Assembly: GCA_045604965.1 (NCBI GenBank)
Contig: JAZUPB010000064.1
Location: forward strand, 1 to 52,034
Direction of reading: 5' to 3'
From: JAISGQ01 sp045604965
GTDB taxonomy: Bacteria > Bacillota > Clostridia > Oscillospirales > Acutalibacteraceae
DNA length: 52,034 nt
Shown here: piece by piece, positions 40,706 through 49,560 of the stretch
How positions within the stretch are numbered: position 1 is the stretch's first letter
Layout: every line of letters begins with the position of its first letter
Notes under the pieces: model-generated
Told to the model about the DNA's origin: nothing
Database searches by the model: none
The model's input: only the letters and a program-made list of their open reading frames with translations
Program-made: the position numbers and the translations under genes

Positions 40706-40760
40706 AAATCACGATACCCATTAAGCTGTTTATTGCAGTTTGGGCAGGTGAAAACTAAAA

Positions 40761-40823
40761 ATGACCATTTGCATACTGGAGGAGTACATACCGAGCTTCT
40801 CTGAGAGAAAGGAAGGGTCATAG
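40761..40823 (+). CDS. possible 20-residue upstream frame
   Basis: ATG 40761 opens a 20-codon frame (MTICILEEYIPSFSERKEGS) that stops one base before the pseudokinase start. AGGTG lies about ten bases upstream. Its ends, ATGACC and GGTCAT, are complementary, so the leader could also fold and hide the kinase ribosome site. It may be a coupled small protein or chance. Confidence 0.35.
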   Translation: MTICILEEYIPSFSERKEGS

Positions 40824-40824
40824 A

Positions 40825-42648
40825 ATGATGGAAGTCAATGATTTATGTATAAATTGCTTTGCAAAGAAGGGCAAGGCAGCACAGTGTCCGCGCTGCGGAT
40901 ATGTTGACGGAACACCGAGGGTAGCTCCCTATCTTGCACAGGGAACTGTACTTGCCGAGCGGTTCGTGGTGGGAAAACACGAAAAGGTTACCGGCGAGGG
41001 TGTGACATATCTCGGATATGATGCAAAGAAAAATGAAAAAGTAGTGATAAGGGAGTATCTTCCCCTTTCTCTCTGCCGCAGACCTGCGACACAGGACGAT
41101 GTTATAATAAACAACGGCTGTGAGCTGACATATGAAGATTACAAGCAGGATTTCCTTGATATTGCAAAGGCAGTAACACGTCTTTCGGATATTGATAATT
41201 TCGTTCCTGTACGTGCAATATTCGAGTGCAACAACACCGTTTACGCAGTATATGACAAACCCGACGGAAGACCGCTGGGCGATATAGTGAAAAAGGCACA
41301 GCGTCTTACCTGGGACGAAGCACGTCCCCTGTTCCTTCCGCTTATAAGCGCGATGAACTCTGCCCACGCTGTAGGGCTGGTTCATTTTGGAATAAGTCCC
41401 GAGACTGTATATTTCACCAGAGATAAAAAGCTTCGCGTTACCGGATTTGCAATACCTGATTCCAGAATGTCAGACACATCGCTCAAAAGCGAGCTTTTTG
41501 AAGGATACAGCGCAATAGAGCAGTATTCAACTCAGGGCAAGAGAGGCAAGGCTACAGATGTTTATGCGGTATGCGCATTGCTTTTCTTTACTCTGACCGG
41601 AAAACATCCGCCCGAAGCAGTGGCAAGATCCTATGAGCCGAAGCTCAATATGCCTGCAGAGCTCGCCGATGAGATCCCTTCTCACGTTTTTGCAGCTCTT
41701 GCAGCAGGTCTCCAGGTAATGCCCGAAAACAGAATCCAGTCTATGGATGAGCTTCGTTCACAGCTCAGTCTGAAATCAAGCGCCGTTCCGGGAGCTGTTC
41801 GCGGAGCCGCTGCTGGTGCCGCTGCCGGTGCTGCAGGCGCAGTTGTGTACGGAAGAACCAGAGAGCAGTCGCGCCCTGTTCAGCAGAGTGCAAGACCCTC
41901 AGCTCCGAGCGGCGCAAGACCTGCAGGCTCTGAAAGATCCATACAGAGCCGTATTGCAGAAAGCTCTGTTGGAAGAGCTTTCGGAGAATTCGGATCAAAG
42001 ATGGGCAATAAGCTATCTGCCTTTACCGGTCTCAAGCAGTGGCAGTATCTTCTGTTGTCCCTTGTAATTTCTCTTGTTGTTCTTGGAATAATAGCAATAA
42101 TTGTTATTACCATTTTTAAGCCGTTCCTTGAAAGAAGCAACGTATCAAAAATCAATCCGCCTGAGGAATATGTTGTTGAGGTTCAGTCGGAGACCGATGT
42201 TAAGCCGATGTATGAAGTACCCAACCTGGTAGGCAAGAAATGGAAAGATGTAGAAAAGAACAAGGATCAGTATTATTATTTCGAAATTTTTGCTCTGGCA
42301 GAGGAAGAAGCCAGCAGTGAATACGATGAAGGCGAGATCATAAGACAGACTCCCGAAAAGGGAACACAGGCAGTTGACGGAACAGTCATACAGGTCGTCA
42401 TCAGTTCAGGCGCAAGCACTGTGAAGATCCCGAAAATAAAGGGCAAGTCTGTGTATGAAGCTCAGGTAATGCTTGACAAAGTTGGTCTGAGACTTGGCGA
42501 GCAGGTTACCGAATACAGCGATGAATATGAGTTTGGTAAGATCATCGATATCGTCAATGCAAAGGTTGGCGACAAGGTGGGCATCAGCTCTTATATCAAC
42601 GTAAAGGTAAGCGCAGGTCCTGAGCCCACTGTTGAGATAGTTGAATAA
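40825..42648 (+). CDS. PASTA-domain pseudokinase with N-terminal zinc ribbon
   Basis: A 607-residue membrane protein. Order: zinc ribbon (residues 8-24, CINC...CPRCG), Ser/Thr kinase fold (about 40-312), Ala-rich and basic linker, one transmembrane helix (about 406-432), then two extracellular PASTA domains (about 452-605) that bind wall fragments in relatives. The kinase fold is recognisable (GYSAIEQYS, TDVYAVCALLFFTLTGK), but every catalytic residue is changed: VAIK Lys to Arg76, HRD to HFG (187-189), the catalytic-loop Asn to Thr194, and DFG to GFA (207-209). It should bind partners or signal allosterically without phosphorylating. An LCP-like gene follows. Confidence 0.88.
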   Translation: MMEVNDLCINCFAKKGKAAQCPRCGYVDGTPRVAPYLAQGTVLAERFVVGKHEKVTGEGVTYLGYDAKKNEKVVIREYLPLSLCRRPATQDDVIINNGCELTYEDYKQDFLDIAKAVTRLSDIDNFVPVRAIFECNNTVYAVYDKPDGRPLGDIVKKAQRLTWDEARPLFLPLISAMNSAHAVGLVHFGISPETVYFTRDKKLRVTGFAIPDSRMSDTSLKSELFEGYSAIEQYSTQGKRGKATDVYAVCALLFFTLTGKHPPEAVARSYEPKLNMPAELADEIPSHVFAALAAGLQVMPENRIQSMDELRSQLSLKSSAVPGAVRGAAAGAAAGAAGAVVYGRTREQSRPVQQSARPSAPSGARPAGSERSIQSRIAESSVGRAFGEFGSKMGNKLSAFTGLKQWQYLLLSLVISLVVLGIIAIIVITIFKPFLERSNVSKINPPEEYVVEVQSETDVKPMYEVPNLVGKKWKDVEKNKDQYYYFEIFALAEEEASSEYDEGEIIRQTPEKGTQAVDGTVIQVVISSGASTVKIPKIKGKSVYEAQVMLDKVGLRLGEQVTEYSDEYEFGKIIDIVNAKVGDKVGISSYINVKVSAGPEPTVEIVE

Positions 42649-42674
42649 ACACAGAAAAAAGAACGTTTGACAGC

Positions 42675-42711
42675 AAAACACCCGATGTAAATAACACCTC
42701 GGGTGTTTTTT
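42675..42711 (+). terminator. intrinsic terminator after the pseudokinase gene
   Basis: AAAACACCCGA and TCGGGTGTTTT form the stem, followed by a run of T. Only 30 bases remain before the LCP-like gene and no promoter is seen there, so partial read-through is likely. Confidence 0.85.
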
Positions 42712-42741
42712 GCCGCTGATGGATGCGAAAAAAGGAGAAAA

Positions 42742-43743
42742 ATGAATATTCGCAAGAGATATAACCCTGTAAATCTTGATAAGGAGCCGATAAAAGTACA
42801 TCGTGGACGTACTGCGGTCCCTGAAGTAGCAAAAAGACGCAATATGAAACTGATGCTGATAATTATCGGATCTGTAGTCACGCTGATTATGTTTGTTTTT
42901 GTATCGCTCTGGCTGCTGACTGATCTCGGGAACGGCTCAAAAAGCAAGAAGGAACCTGCAAAAAAAGTAGAAAATGAGGAGTACATTTACTCTGAAAAGG
43001 ACAGCCTTGCTGTGCTTATAGCTATGACCAACGACAATGCGGACACTGCAGAGCATCTTATTCTTATGCGTATAGATCCGTCGCGCTGGGACGAAGGAAA
43101 AGGCTACGCGGTTTGCTTTATGTCGATTCCCCCCGATATGATCACCGGTGAAGGCGAACTTGCCCTTTCTCAGCATTACGCACTTGGCGGTACGGCAGAA
43201 TGTGCAAGAGTCATAAAGGAGATCAGCGGAGCAAGGGAGATATATTCCGCTACAATTAATTATAAATCCGTGAGAAAGCTCATTGCAGAGGTGGGCGGCA
43301 TTACGGTGACCGTTGAGCACAATATAAACTACACTTCCCCAAAAGGCGACCGCAATTTTACCACAGCGGCAGGAACACGAGAGTTCAACGCCAGCGAGGG
43401 TGCTCGTCTGATATACTGTGATGAGTGGCCCGGGGGTATTGACGAACAGCGCCTTATGATATGCCGCAGCTTTGCATCTATGGCCAACAAGCTGATAACA
43501 AGAAAAAACAGTAATTACCTTGATTATTATTTCAATAAGATAACAAACGCAGTTCCTACCAATGTAAGTGCAGGAGCGTATCAGGAGATAAAAACAGGAC
43601 TTAAAAACTTTGCCCTTGATAACGAAAGTGCGGATATAACAAAAATTTACCTGTGCGGATACGAGGAAAGGGAAGACGGCAGGCTGTATCTGACAGAGGA
43701 CGGTGTGCTTTATCTGAAAGCCCTGTTTGGCGAGCATAATTGA
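42742..43743 (+). CDS. divergent LytR-CpsA-Psr (LCP) family-like protein
   Basis: A 333-residue protein with a basic cytoplasmic tail, one transmembrane helix (about 36-60) and an extracytoplasmic LCP-like domain. LCP enzymes attach teichoic acids or polysaccharides to peptidoglycan. LILMRIDPSRW...AVCFMSIPPDM aligns with the LCP core, and later blocks (YSATINYKSVRKLIAEVGGITVTV, GARLIYCDEWPGGIDEQRL) are conserved. In place of the usual IPRD it has IPPD (residues 129-132), and the early SDSR motif is not visible, so pyrophosphate-lipid binding may be altered. ATG 42742 follows AAGGAG. Confidence 0.75.
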   Translation: MNIRKRYNPVNLDKEPIKVHRGRTAVPEVAKRRNMKLMLIIIGSVVTLIMFVFVSLWLLTDLGNGSKSKKEPAKKVENEEYIYSEKDSLAVLIAMTNDNADTAEHLILMRIDPSRWDEGKGYAVCFMSIPPDMITGEGELALSQHYALGGTAECARVIKEISGAREIYSATINYKSVRKLIAEVGGITVTVEHNINYTSPKGDRNFTTAAGTREFNASEGARLIYCDEWPGGIDEQRLMICRSFASMANKLITRKNSNYLDYYFNKITNAVPTNVSAGAYQEIKTGLKNFALDNESADITKIYLCGYEEREDGRLYLTEDGVLYLKALFGEHN

Positions 43744-43762
43744 TTAAGAAGGAATGATCAGA

Positions 43763-44335
43763 ATGATAGATAAAGAGAGAGTTGCGGCGGCGGTAAAAGA
43801 ACTGCTGGCGGCAATAGGTGAAGATCCCGAAAGAGAGGGTCTTTTGGAAACTCCCGACAGAGTAGCAAGAATGTATGAGGAAATATGCGGCGGAATACAC
43901 GAAGATCCCAAGAAGCATCTGAAAATATTCCACGAAACCAGCGAAAACGAAGAGATGGTAGTAGTAAGAGACATACCGCTCTATTCGCTGTGCGAGCATC
44001 ATATGCTTCCTTTTGTCGGCAAGTGCCATATTGCATATATTCCCCGTGACGGAGTAATAATCGGACTTTCTAAATTCGCAAGAATAGTCAGCTGTTTTGC
44101 ACGCAGACTGCAGGTGCAGGAAAGACTTACCGCAGAGATTGCGGACTTCCTTATGGAATCGCTTAATCCCAGAGGAGTAGCGGTTATAATCGAAGCAGAG
44201 CATCTATGTATGACAATGCGCGGTGCACGAGCTGCAGGAAGTCAGACTCAGACCAGTGCACTTCGCGGACTTATGAGAAGCGACGCAAGAACCAGAAGTG
44301 AAGCTATTGATCTTATTATGGGGGGACGCCGATGA
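43763..44335 (+). CDS. folE: GTP cyclohydrolase I
   Basis: The first enzyme of folate synthesis, turning GTP into dihydroneopterin triphosphate; 190 residues. The zinc site is CEHHMLPF and the later Cys in AEHLCMTMRG; QERLTAEIAD and GVAVIIEA are conserved. ATG 43763 is preferred over ATG 43754, which overlaps its ribosome site. It is the first of four tightly packed folate genes. Confidence 0.96.
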   Translation: MIDKERVAAAVKELLAAIGEDPEREGLLETPDRVARMYEEICGGIHEDPKKHLKIFHETSENEEMVVVRDIPLYSLCEHHMLPFVGKCHIAYIPRDGVIIGLSKFARIVSCFARRLQVQERLTAEIADFLMESLNPRGVAVIIEAEHLCMTMRGARAAGSQTQTSALRGLMRSDARTRSEAIDLIMGGRR

Positions 44336-45150
44336 TTTGGCAGCTCGCACACGACAGATATATTAAGATAGACAGAGTTCTTGTAATGGGAATTCTGAAT
44401 GTCACTCCCGATTCTTTTTCGGACGGCGGGAATTATTTCACTCCGGAAGAGGCTCTTCGCCGTGCAAGGGAAATGGCGGAGCAGGGAGCTGACATAATAG
44501 ACATAGGCGGACAGAGCACCCGTCCGGGCTACACAAGAGTGACTCCTCAGGGAGAATGGTCAAGACTGAAGCCTATAATCAGCACTCTTTGCGCGGAACT
44601 GAAGCAGCCTGTATCGATCGATACCTTTTACCCTGAGGTCGCTGCGCGTGCGATTATGGCAGGCGCCTGCATAATCAATGATGTAAACGGTTTTGATGAA
44701 CCTCTTATGAGACAGACTGCGGCGCTTTCAAAGGCAGGGTGCGTCATAACTCATCACACAGAGCCGCTGGCAGGCATTCCTGCAGCTCTGCAGATAAAAG
44801 ATTTCTTTATAAAGCGTATGGCAGAGCTCAAGGCAGAGGGTGTTGAGACATCGAAAATGTGCTTTGACCCGGGCATAGGCTTCGGAAAGTCAAACGAACA
44901 GAATATTGCCGCAATGGCAGACTTCGATAAGCTGTGCATAGCGGATTCCCCGATGCTCATAGCAGCATCGAGAAAAAGAGTCCTCGGCACAGAAACAGGA
45001 GTGACAAGTCCCGAAGAGAGAGACCCTGCTACAGTAGCGGCGCACACCGTAGCCTGTATGAAGGGAGCAAATATAGTCAGAGCGCACAATATTCCTGCGG
45101 CAGTACAGGCCGCAAGAATGGCAGATGCGTTTATTAAAAGCAAAGGTTGA
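44332..45150 (+). CDS. folP: dihydropteroate synthase
   Basis: Joins the pterin pyrophosphate to p-aminobenzoate; target of sulfonamides. 272 residues with VMGILNVTPDSFSDGG, DIGGQSTRPG, VSIDTF, DPGIGFGKS, SRKRVLG and RAHNI. ATG 44332 overlaps the folE stop. Confidence 0.96.
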   Translation: MIWQLAHDRYIKIDRVLVMGILNVTPDSFSDGGNYFTPEEALRRAREMAEQGADIIDIGGQSTRPGYTRVTPQGEWSRLKPIISTLCAELKQPVSIDTFYPEVAARAIMAGACIINDVNGFDEPLMRQTAALSKAGCVITHHTEPLAGIPAALQIKDFFIKRMAELKAEGVETSKMCFDPGIGFGKSNEQNIAAMADFDKLCIADSPMLIAASRKRVLGTETGVTSPEERDPATVAAHTVACMKGANIVRAHNIPAAVQAARMADAFIKSKG

Positions 45151-45154
45151 TCAG

Positions 45155-45514
45155 ATGGAAAAGATTCATATAAAAGGGCTTGAGATATATGCCTATCACG
45201 GGGTTTTTCCCGAAGAGAAAGAAAAAGGACAGCCCTTCGTGCTTGATATAACAATGGAGCTCGATGCGCTCAATGCCTGTGTGACCGATGAGCTTGACAA
45301 TACTGTCAGTTATGCGGAAGTATGCGATACGGTGGAGGAAATAATGCTTCGGAAGAAATGCGATCTTATCGAGCACGCCGCTCAGAGAGTTTGCGACGGA
45401 ATACTGGCAGGATATCCTCCTGTGCAGGCAGTTACAGTGGTGCTCAAAAAGCCCGAAGCACCGGTAAAGCAGAAGATAGCATACGCAGCGGTTGAATTGA
45501 GGAGAGAGCGATGA
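45155..45514 (+). CDS. folB: dihydroneopterin aldolase
   Basis: A 119-residue aldolase that removes the side chain of dihydroneopterin. Typical are the start IHIKGLEIYAYHGVFPEE, EKGQPFVLDI, and VTVVLKKPEAPV with the catalytic lysine. ATG 45155 is four bases behind folP; a longer in-frame reading from 45125 overlaps folP and lacks a ribosome site. Confidence 0.94.
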   Translation: MEKIHIKGLEIYAYHGVFPEEKEKGQPFVLDITMELDALNACVTDELDNTVSYAEVCDTVEEIMLRKKCDLIEHAAQRVCDGILAGYPPVQAVTVVLKKPEAPVKQKIAYAAVELRRER

Positions 45515-45987
45515 AGGCGATAGTATCACTTGGGGCAAATCTGGGCGACAGGGAAGACACATTGAAAAGTGCGCTGGAATCCCTTGATGCTCTTTGCAAA
45601 ACAAAGCTTGTTTCCGTTTCGTCCTTTTATGAAACAGAGCCTGTAGAGGTACAAGACGAACAGCCTGAATATTTAAACTGTGCGGCGGTGGTAGATACAG
45701 AGCTTTCGCCGAAAGCTTTTCTGGGAGCCTGCCTTGGAATCGAGGCGGCAAACGGCAGAGTGAGGCTGGGCTATAAAACTGCACGTACGCTGGATATCGA
45801 CCTGCTTCTTTACGAGGGCTTTTCTTCTGAGGACGAGGAATTGACAGTTCCCCACCCCCGAATGATGGAGCGCGCTTTTGTGCTGATTCCTCTTGCGGAG
45901 CTGTTCCCTGATAGAGTGGCGCTGGGAGTGGATTTTTCTGATGCTTTGGACAAGCTCGGCAATCAGAAGGTAATAATAAAAGAATAA
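45511..45987 (+). CDS. folK: 2-amino-4-hydroxy-6-hydroxymethyldihydropteridine pyrophosphokinase
   Basis: A 158-residue kinase that transfers pyrophosphate to the pterin before DHPS. Motifs: VSLGANLGDRE, TEPVEV, the magnesium aspartates in RTLDIDLLLY, and VPHPRMMERAFVL. It overlaps folB by four bases and closes the operon folE-folP-folB-folK. Confidence 0.95.
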   Translation: MKAIVSLGANLGDREDTLKSALESLDALCKTKLVSVSSFYETEPVEVQDEQPEYLNCAAVVDTELSPKAFLGACLGIEAANGRVRLGYKTARTLDIDLLLYEGFSSEDEELTVPHPRMMERAFVLIPLAELFPDRVALGVDFSDALDKLGNQKVIIKE

Positions 45988-45993
45988 AAACAG

Positions 45994-46041
45994 CGGCATA
46001 CCATATCTCATTTTAAGAGATCGTGTATGCCGTATTTTTTT
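45994..46041 (+). terminator. terminator of the folate operon
   Basis: CGGCATAC and GTATGCCG with an inner ATCTC/GAGAT pairing, followed by TATTTTTTT. Confidence 0.88.
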
Positions 46042-46160
46042 GCGACAATTTTCGATAATTGTATAAAACACACTGACAAAATCGAATTTTTTGAATAACG
46101 ACACATAAAAAATACAGTGCTAAGATAATTAAGGTAATCTTGATGTTGAAGGTGCTGTAT

Positions 46161-46898
46161 ATGAAGAAAAAGCCATCGCTGTTATTCAGGTTCATAAAGT
46201 GGTGTGTTAAGGTATGCTACAGAAAAATGAGTGTTGAGGGGACGGAGAACATTCCCAAAGAGCCGTCGCTTATAATCAGCAATCACGCGCAGATGAATGG
46301 GCCGATCGCCTGCGAGTTGTATTTCCCGGGGAAAAGGTATACCTGGTGCATAGGTCATATGATGCACCTGAAAGAGGTTCCAAACTATGCATTTCAGGAT
46401 TTTTGGTCTCATAAGCCAAAGTATATCCGCTGGTTCTACAGATTGCTTTCCTATATAATAGCGCCGTTGTCGGTACATATATTTACAAATGCGGAAACCA
46501 TTGCAGTTTACAAGGATAATCGCGTCATTTCGACGTTCAGAGATACGGTAAATGCACTGTGCGAGGGAGCAAATGTGGTTATTTTCCCCGAGTGTGACGA
46601 AGAGTATAATAATATTATAAATGATTTCCAGAAGCGATTTGTAGACATCGCAAGGATGTATTACAGAAAGACAAAAAAGGCGCTGCCCTTTGTTCCAATG
46701 TACATAGCACCGGAACTTAATAAAATGGTGCTTGGCAAAGCGACGGTGTTTGAACCTGATGCGCAGATGGATACTGAACGCACAAGAGTGTGCGACTGCA
46801 TAAAAAGTGAGATAACCCTCATTGCGCGGTCATTGCCTGAGCATAAGGTTGTACCGTACAGCAATATCCCGAAAAAGGATTACCCTATGAGCAGATAA
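46161..46898 (+). CDS. PlsC-like acyltransferase-fold protein with altered HX4D motif
   Basis: A 245-residue, membrane-associated protein resembling 1-acyl-glycerol-3-phosphate acyltransferases: SVEGTENIPKEPSLIISNHAQMNGP, then VVIFPECDEEYNN at the FPEG position, and a Pro-containing FVPMYIAPELN strand. The catalytic HX4D reads HAQMNG (His42 to Gly47), so the aspartate is missing. It may use another residue, have another substrate, or be inactive. AAGGTG lies six bases before ATG 46161. It is monocistronic. Confidence 0.7.
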   Translation: MKKKPSLLFRFIKWCVKVCYRKMSVEGTENIPKEPSLIISNHAQMNGPIACELYFPGKRYTWCIGHMMHLKEVPNYAFQDFWSHKPKYIRWFYRLLSYIIAPLSVHIFTNAETIAVYKDNRVISTFRDTVNALCEGANVVIFPECDEEYNNIINDFQKRFVDIARMYYRKTKKALPFVPMYIAPELNKMVLGKATVFEPDAQMDTERTRVCDCIKSEITLIARSLPEHKVVPYSNIPKKDYPMSR

Positions 46899-46936
46899 AA
46901 AATCCTCTGCAAGGAATTTTCCTTGCAGAGGATTTT
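46899..46936. terminator. bidirectional terminator
   Basis: A perfect 18-base stem starting AAAATCCTCTGCAAGG, with T-rich sequence on both sides, between convergent genes. Confidence 0.92.
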
Positions 46937-46959
46937 GTGTTTTTGAGAAAGCCGATTAT

Positions 46960-49560
46960 TTACAGAGCAATGACATCATCATTCTTCATATCGTCTCCGA
47001 TGAGGGGAGGATATGGTGTGTCATCATAATCATTGCCGCCGTAATTATCATAGGATGAATCGTAAGAGTTTGTTTCATCTTCCGGTTCGAGAATGATTAT
47101 GGGCGGCTCAGGCTCAGGCTCGGGCTCAGGTTCAGGCTCGGGCTCAGGCTCGGGCTCAGGCTCAGGCTCAGGCTCGGGTTCAGGTTCAGGCTCAGGCTCA
47201 GGCTCAGGTTCGGGTTCGGGTTCGGGTTCGGGATCAGGAACGAAAATCGGAACGGGCTTTTCTTCTTCATTCTCTTTTTCTTCCTTTTTACGTTCCTTCT
47301 TTTCCTTCTTCTCTTTCTTTTCCTTGGGCTTCTTTTCTTTTTTCGGAGCAGGAATTACAACCGGAATGGGTTTTTCTTTCTTTTCATCGTCCTTTTTGTC
47401 GTCCACAACAACCAGTGCGGTGGAGACAGCAGGCTTTGCCGTAATGATAAGGATGAGATTAAGTATCGCGACAATAGCAACAAGAACAGCTGTGATGAGA
47501 AGGGGGATGGTCATATTATCAAGATTAAAGAGGTAAATGCCTCCCACAACAGCCGCAATACTTGTTATTTCAAGGAGCAGATTGCCCTGTCCCCAGTAGC
47601 CGATTCTATCCTTGGTGTTAAAGAATTTTTCGTCGTCATCGGTGCCGTAAACACCGTCGTCTCCTGCCTTGCGGTCATCCTGAGTGAGATAGGCGTTTAT
47701 AGTGCCGTGACCGAGGATCTCAGCAATAACCAACATAAAGTAGCAGAGTGTAGCTGTTGTTGTAGAGGGGGAGATGGCGAAAGGCACCAATGAACCTGCA
47801 AGGAACAGCCCCGAAAGACCGAACATAAAGCGGAGCATCGGGGTTTCTGCTTTGCGGTAAAGGTTGCCGACCACACCGCCGCCGAGAATAACGCAGGCGA
47901 ATCCGAGAGTGATGGCTGTAGCGGTAACACCCTGAGAGTAGAGATAAACTGTCAGTCCGAACCAACCGAAGGAAAGCACGACTGAGAAGATAACTGCAAG
48001 AAGTCCGAATCTGCCGAAAACGGTATTTCTTGTATAGACCTCGTTGAGGAAATCCTCATCTCCGTCACGGGAGATATGAGCGCAGGAGGTGTTTCTGAAA
48101 AGTGCACAAACGAGAACTGCAACAGCGGCAGCGATAACAGCAGAGCAGATCAGAAGGAATTTTGAACCGCCGCGAACATACATAAAGGAACCGAGCAGGA
48201 TACCTGCTGCGAGACCGAGGTAGGGTGAATAGATGACCGAAGGGTCATTGTGCTCGCTGTATCTGGCGTAAACACGGTACTTGTCCACCATACGGGAAGC
48301 CAGTCCGTAGCCGAGACCCCAGAATGCAACACCCATAATGGGAGAGAAGCGGAGCATAAGCACGGCACCTGCCACAGCGATAATACTGCCCAGTGCCACA
48401 ACAAACACATTGAGATAATTTCTCATAATACCGCCGAGACGGTTTCCGATTATGCAGGTGACCATATATATAAGAAGCGGCATATAGGGCCAGAGCACCT
48501 CGGGGATAAAGCTTGCCTTTTCGGCGAAGAAAGCCGCCGACTCATCGGCAAAATCGAAGAATATGGGACAAAGGGGAATAGTGCAGCACATACTCATAAG
48601 CAGAGAAACGGAACGAGCGGTTTCGTTTCCGAATCTGAATGCGGCGTTTGCACCGAGACCGTTTTCTGTTTCGTCCATTCTGGGTCGGAGTATGACCTCA
48701 AGCAGATGTGCAAGGGCATAGTAAAGAATAATAAGAAGTATCACAGCACCGCCGATGGTCATAATAAGCGGGAAGTTTACGAGATCAAGCACAGATTTTG
48801 CGTTAAGATTCTCACTCATTTCAAGAGCACCGACACATTTGCCTGTGGTTGTGTAGACAGGAACAGTGGAGATGAGATACTCGTTGTCCTCAAATTCAAA
48901 ATAGGAAAGCTGACGGGTCTCGCTGTCGATGGTGTGCACAGCGCGGTTTATAGAATCCTCACAGGTAGGAGGATTGCCGCATTCGAAAACGGGAAGACCG
49001 CGGCTGAGATCGGTGCCGAAATCACCGGTGGACTGAGAATATATATCTGAAAGATCGATATAAAGATATAAGGCGGCACTGCGTCCGTCAGATATCTGGG
49101 TATCAGTCAGAAGCGATGAAACAACATCGCTGACGGAGATAACATAAGCCTCATCGGAATGAGTTTCATCGCCGACAACATCGGAAATGCCAACCGATGC
49201 AGCGATAGTTATCTGCGATAGCTCGTTTTTCTGAGCGTTTTCGTCCTGCAGGCCGTAATCGTGCTCGAGCATAATGAAAGCGCTTATGGATATGCCAAGA
49301 ATAATGACAACATAACGCATAAAATGGAGAGCGAACTCAGTGACTTTAAGTCTGGAGGCCTTGACGAGCATAATTATTACGTCGATGATCAGCATAACCG
49401 CACCGAGACCGAGAAGCACATATACAACTATCTGCAGTATACCTGCGGTTTTTTCATTTTCGACGGTGTTTTCATATGCGTTAAGAACAAATCCGCCGAT
49501 AATAAGCGCAAAGGAGATGAAAAGCAGAGTAAGACACTTGAACCAACTGAACTTTTTCAT
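46960..49560 (-). CDS. large membrane protein: Cache-like sensor region fused to MFS-like transporter and Glu-Pro repeat tail
   Basis: An 866-residue protein. Three N-terminal helices (about 8-100) precede an extracytoplasmic region (about 105-258) that resembles a Cache-like sensor, including SYFEFEDNEYLISTVPVYTTTGKCVGALEMS. Then come about twelve helices resembling a major-facilitator transporter (about 262-705). The cytoplasmic tail has a Lys/Glu coil (about 715-770) and a run of Glu-Pro repeats (about 775-819), ending in Asp/Tyr-rich sequence. I know no described protein of this order. It overlaps the stop of the upstream Cache-like gene by four bases, so the two are a unit. Confidence 0.65.
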   Translation of the reverse strand: MKKFSWFKCLTLLFISFALIIGGFVLNAYENTVENEKTAGILQIVVYVLLGLGAVMLIIDVIIMLVKASRLKVTEFALHFMRYVVIILGISISAFIMLEHDYGLQDENAQKNELSQITIAASVGISDVVGDETHSDEAYVISVSDVVSSLLTDTQISDGRSAALYLYIDLSDIYSQSTGDFGTDLSRGLPVFECGNPPTCEDSINRAVHTIDSETRQLSYFEFEDNEYLISTVPVYTTTGKCVGALEMSENLNAKSVLDLVNFPLIMTIGGAVILLIILYYALAHLLEVILRPRMDETENGLGANAAFRFGNETARSVSLLMSMCCTIPLCPIFFDFADESAAFFAEKASFIPEVLWPYMPLLIYMVTCIIGNRLGGIMRNYLNVFVVALGSIIAVAGAVLMLRFSPIMGVAFWGLGYGLASRMVDKYRVYARYSEHNDPSVIYSPYLGLAAGILLGSFMYVRGGSKFLLICSAVIAAAVAVLVCALFRNTSCAHISRDGDEDFLNEVYTRNTVFGRFGLLAVIFSVVLSFGWFGLTVYLYSQGVTATAITLGFACVILGGGVVGNLYRKAETPMLRFMFGLSGLFLAGSLVPFAISPSTTTATLCYFMLVIAEILGHGTINAYLTQDDRKAGDDGVYGTDDDEKFFNTKDRIGYWGQGNLLLEITSIAAVVGGIYLFNLDNMTIPLLITAVLVAIVAILNLILIITAKPAVSTALVVVDDKKDDEKKEKPIPVVIPAPKKEKKPKEKKEKKEKKERKKEEKENEEEKPVPIFVPDPEPEPEPEPEPEPEPEPEPEPEPEPEPEPEPEPEPEPEPEPEPPIIILEPEDETNSYDSSYDNYGGNDYDDTPYPPLIGDDMKNDDVIAL
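47104..47237. repeat. hexanucleotide tandem repeat (GGYTCR)n
   Basis: About 22 units of GGCTCA, GGCTCG, GGTTCA or GGTTCG in a row. On the minus strand they code for Glu-Pro repeats in the large membrane protein. Being in frame, changes in copy number would lengthen or shorten the tail without breaking the gene. Confidence 0.9.

Noticed and set aside
47104..47237. Possible CRISPR array
   Set aside because: Units are six bases with no spacers and lie within a coding frame; no cas genes are present.
47093..47536. Plus-strand Ser-Gly repeat frame
   Set aside because: It is the reverse reading of the hexanucleotide repeat that codes for Glu-Pro on minus.
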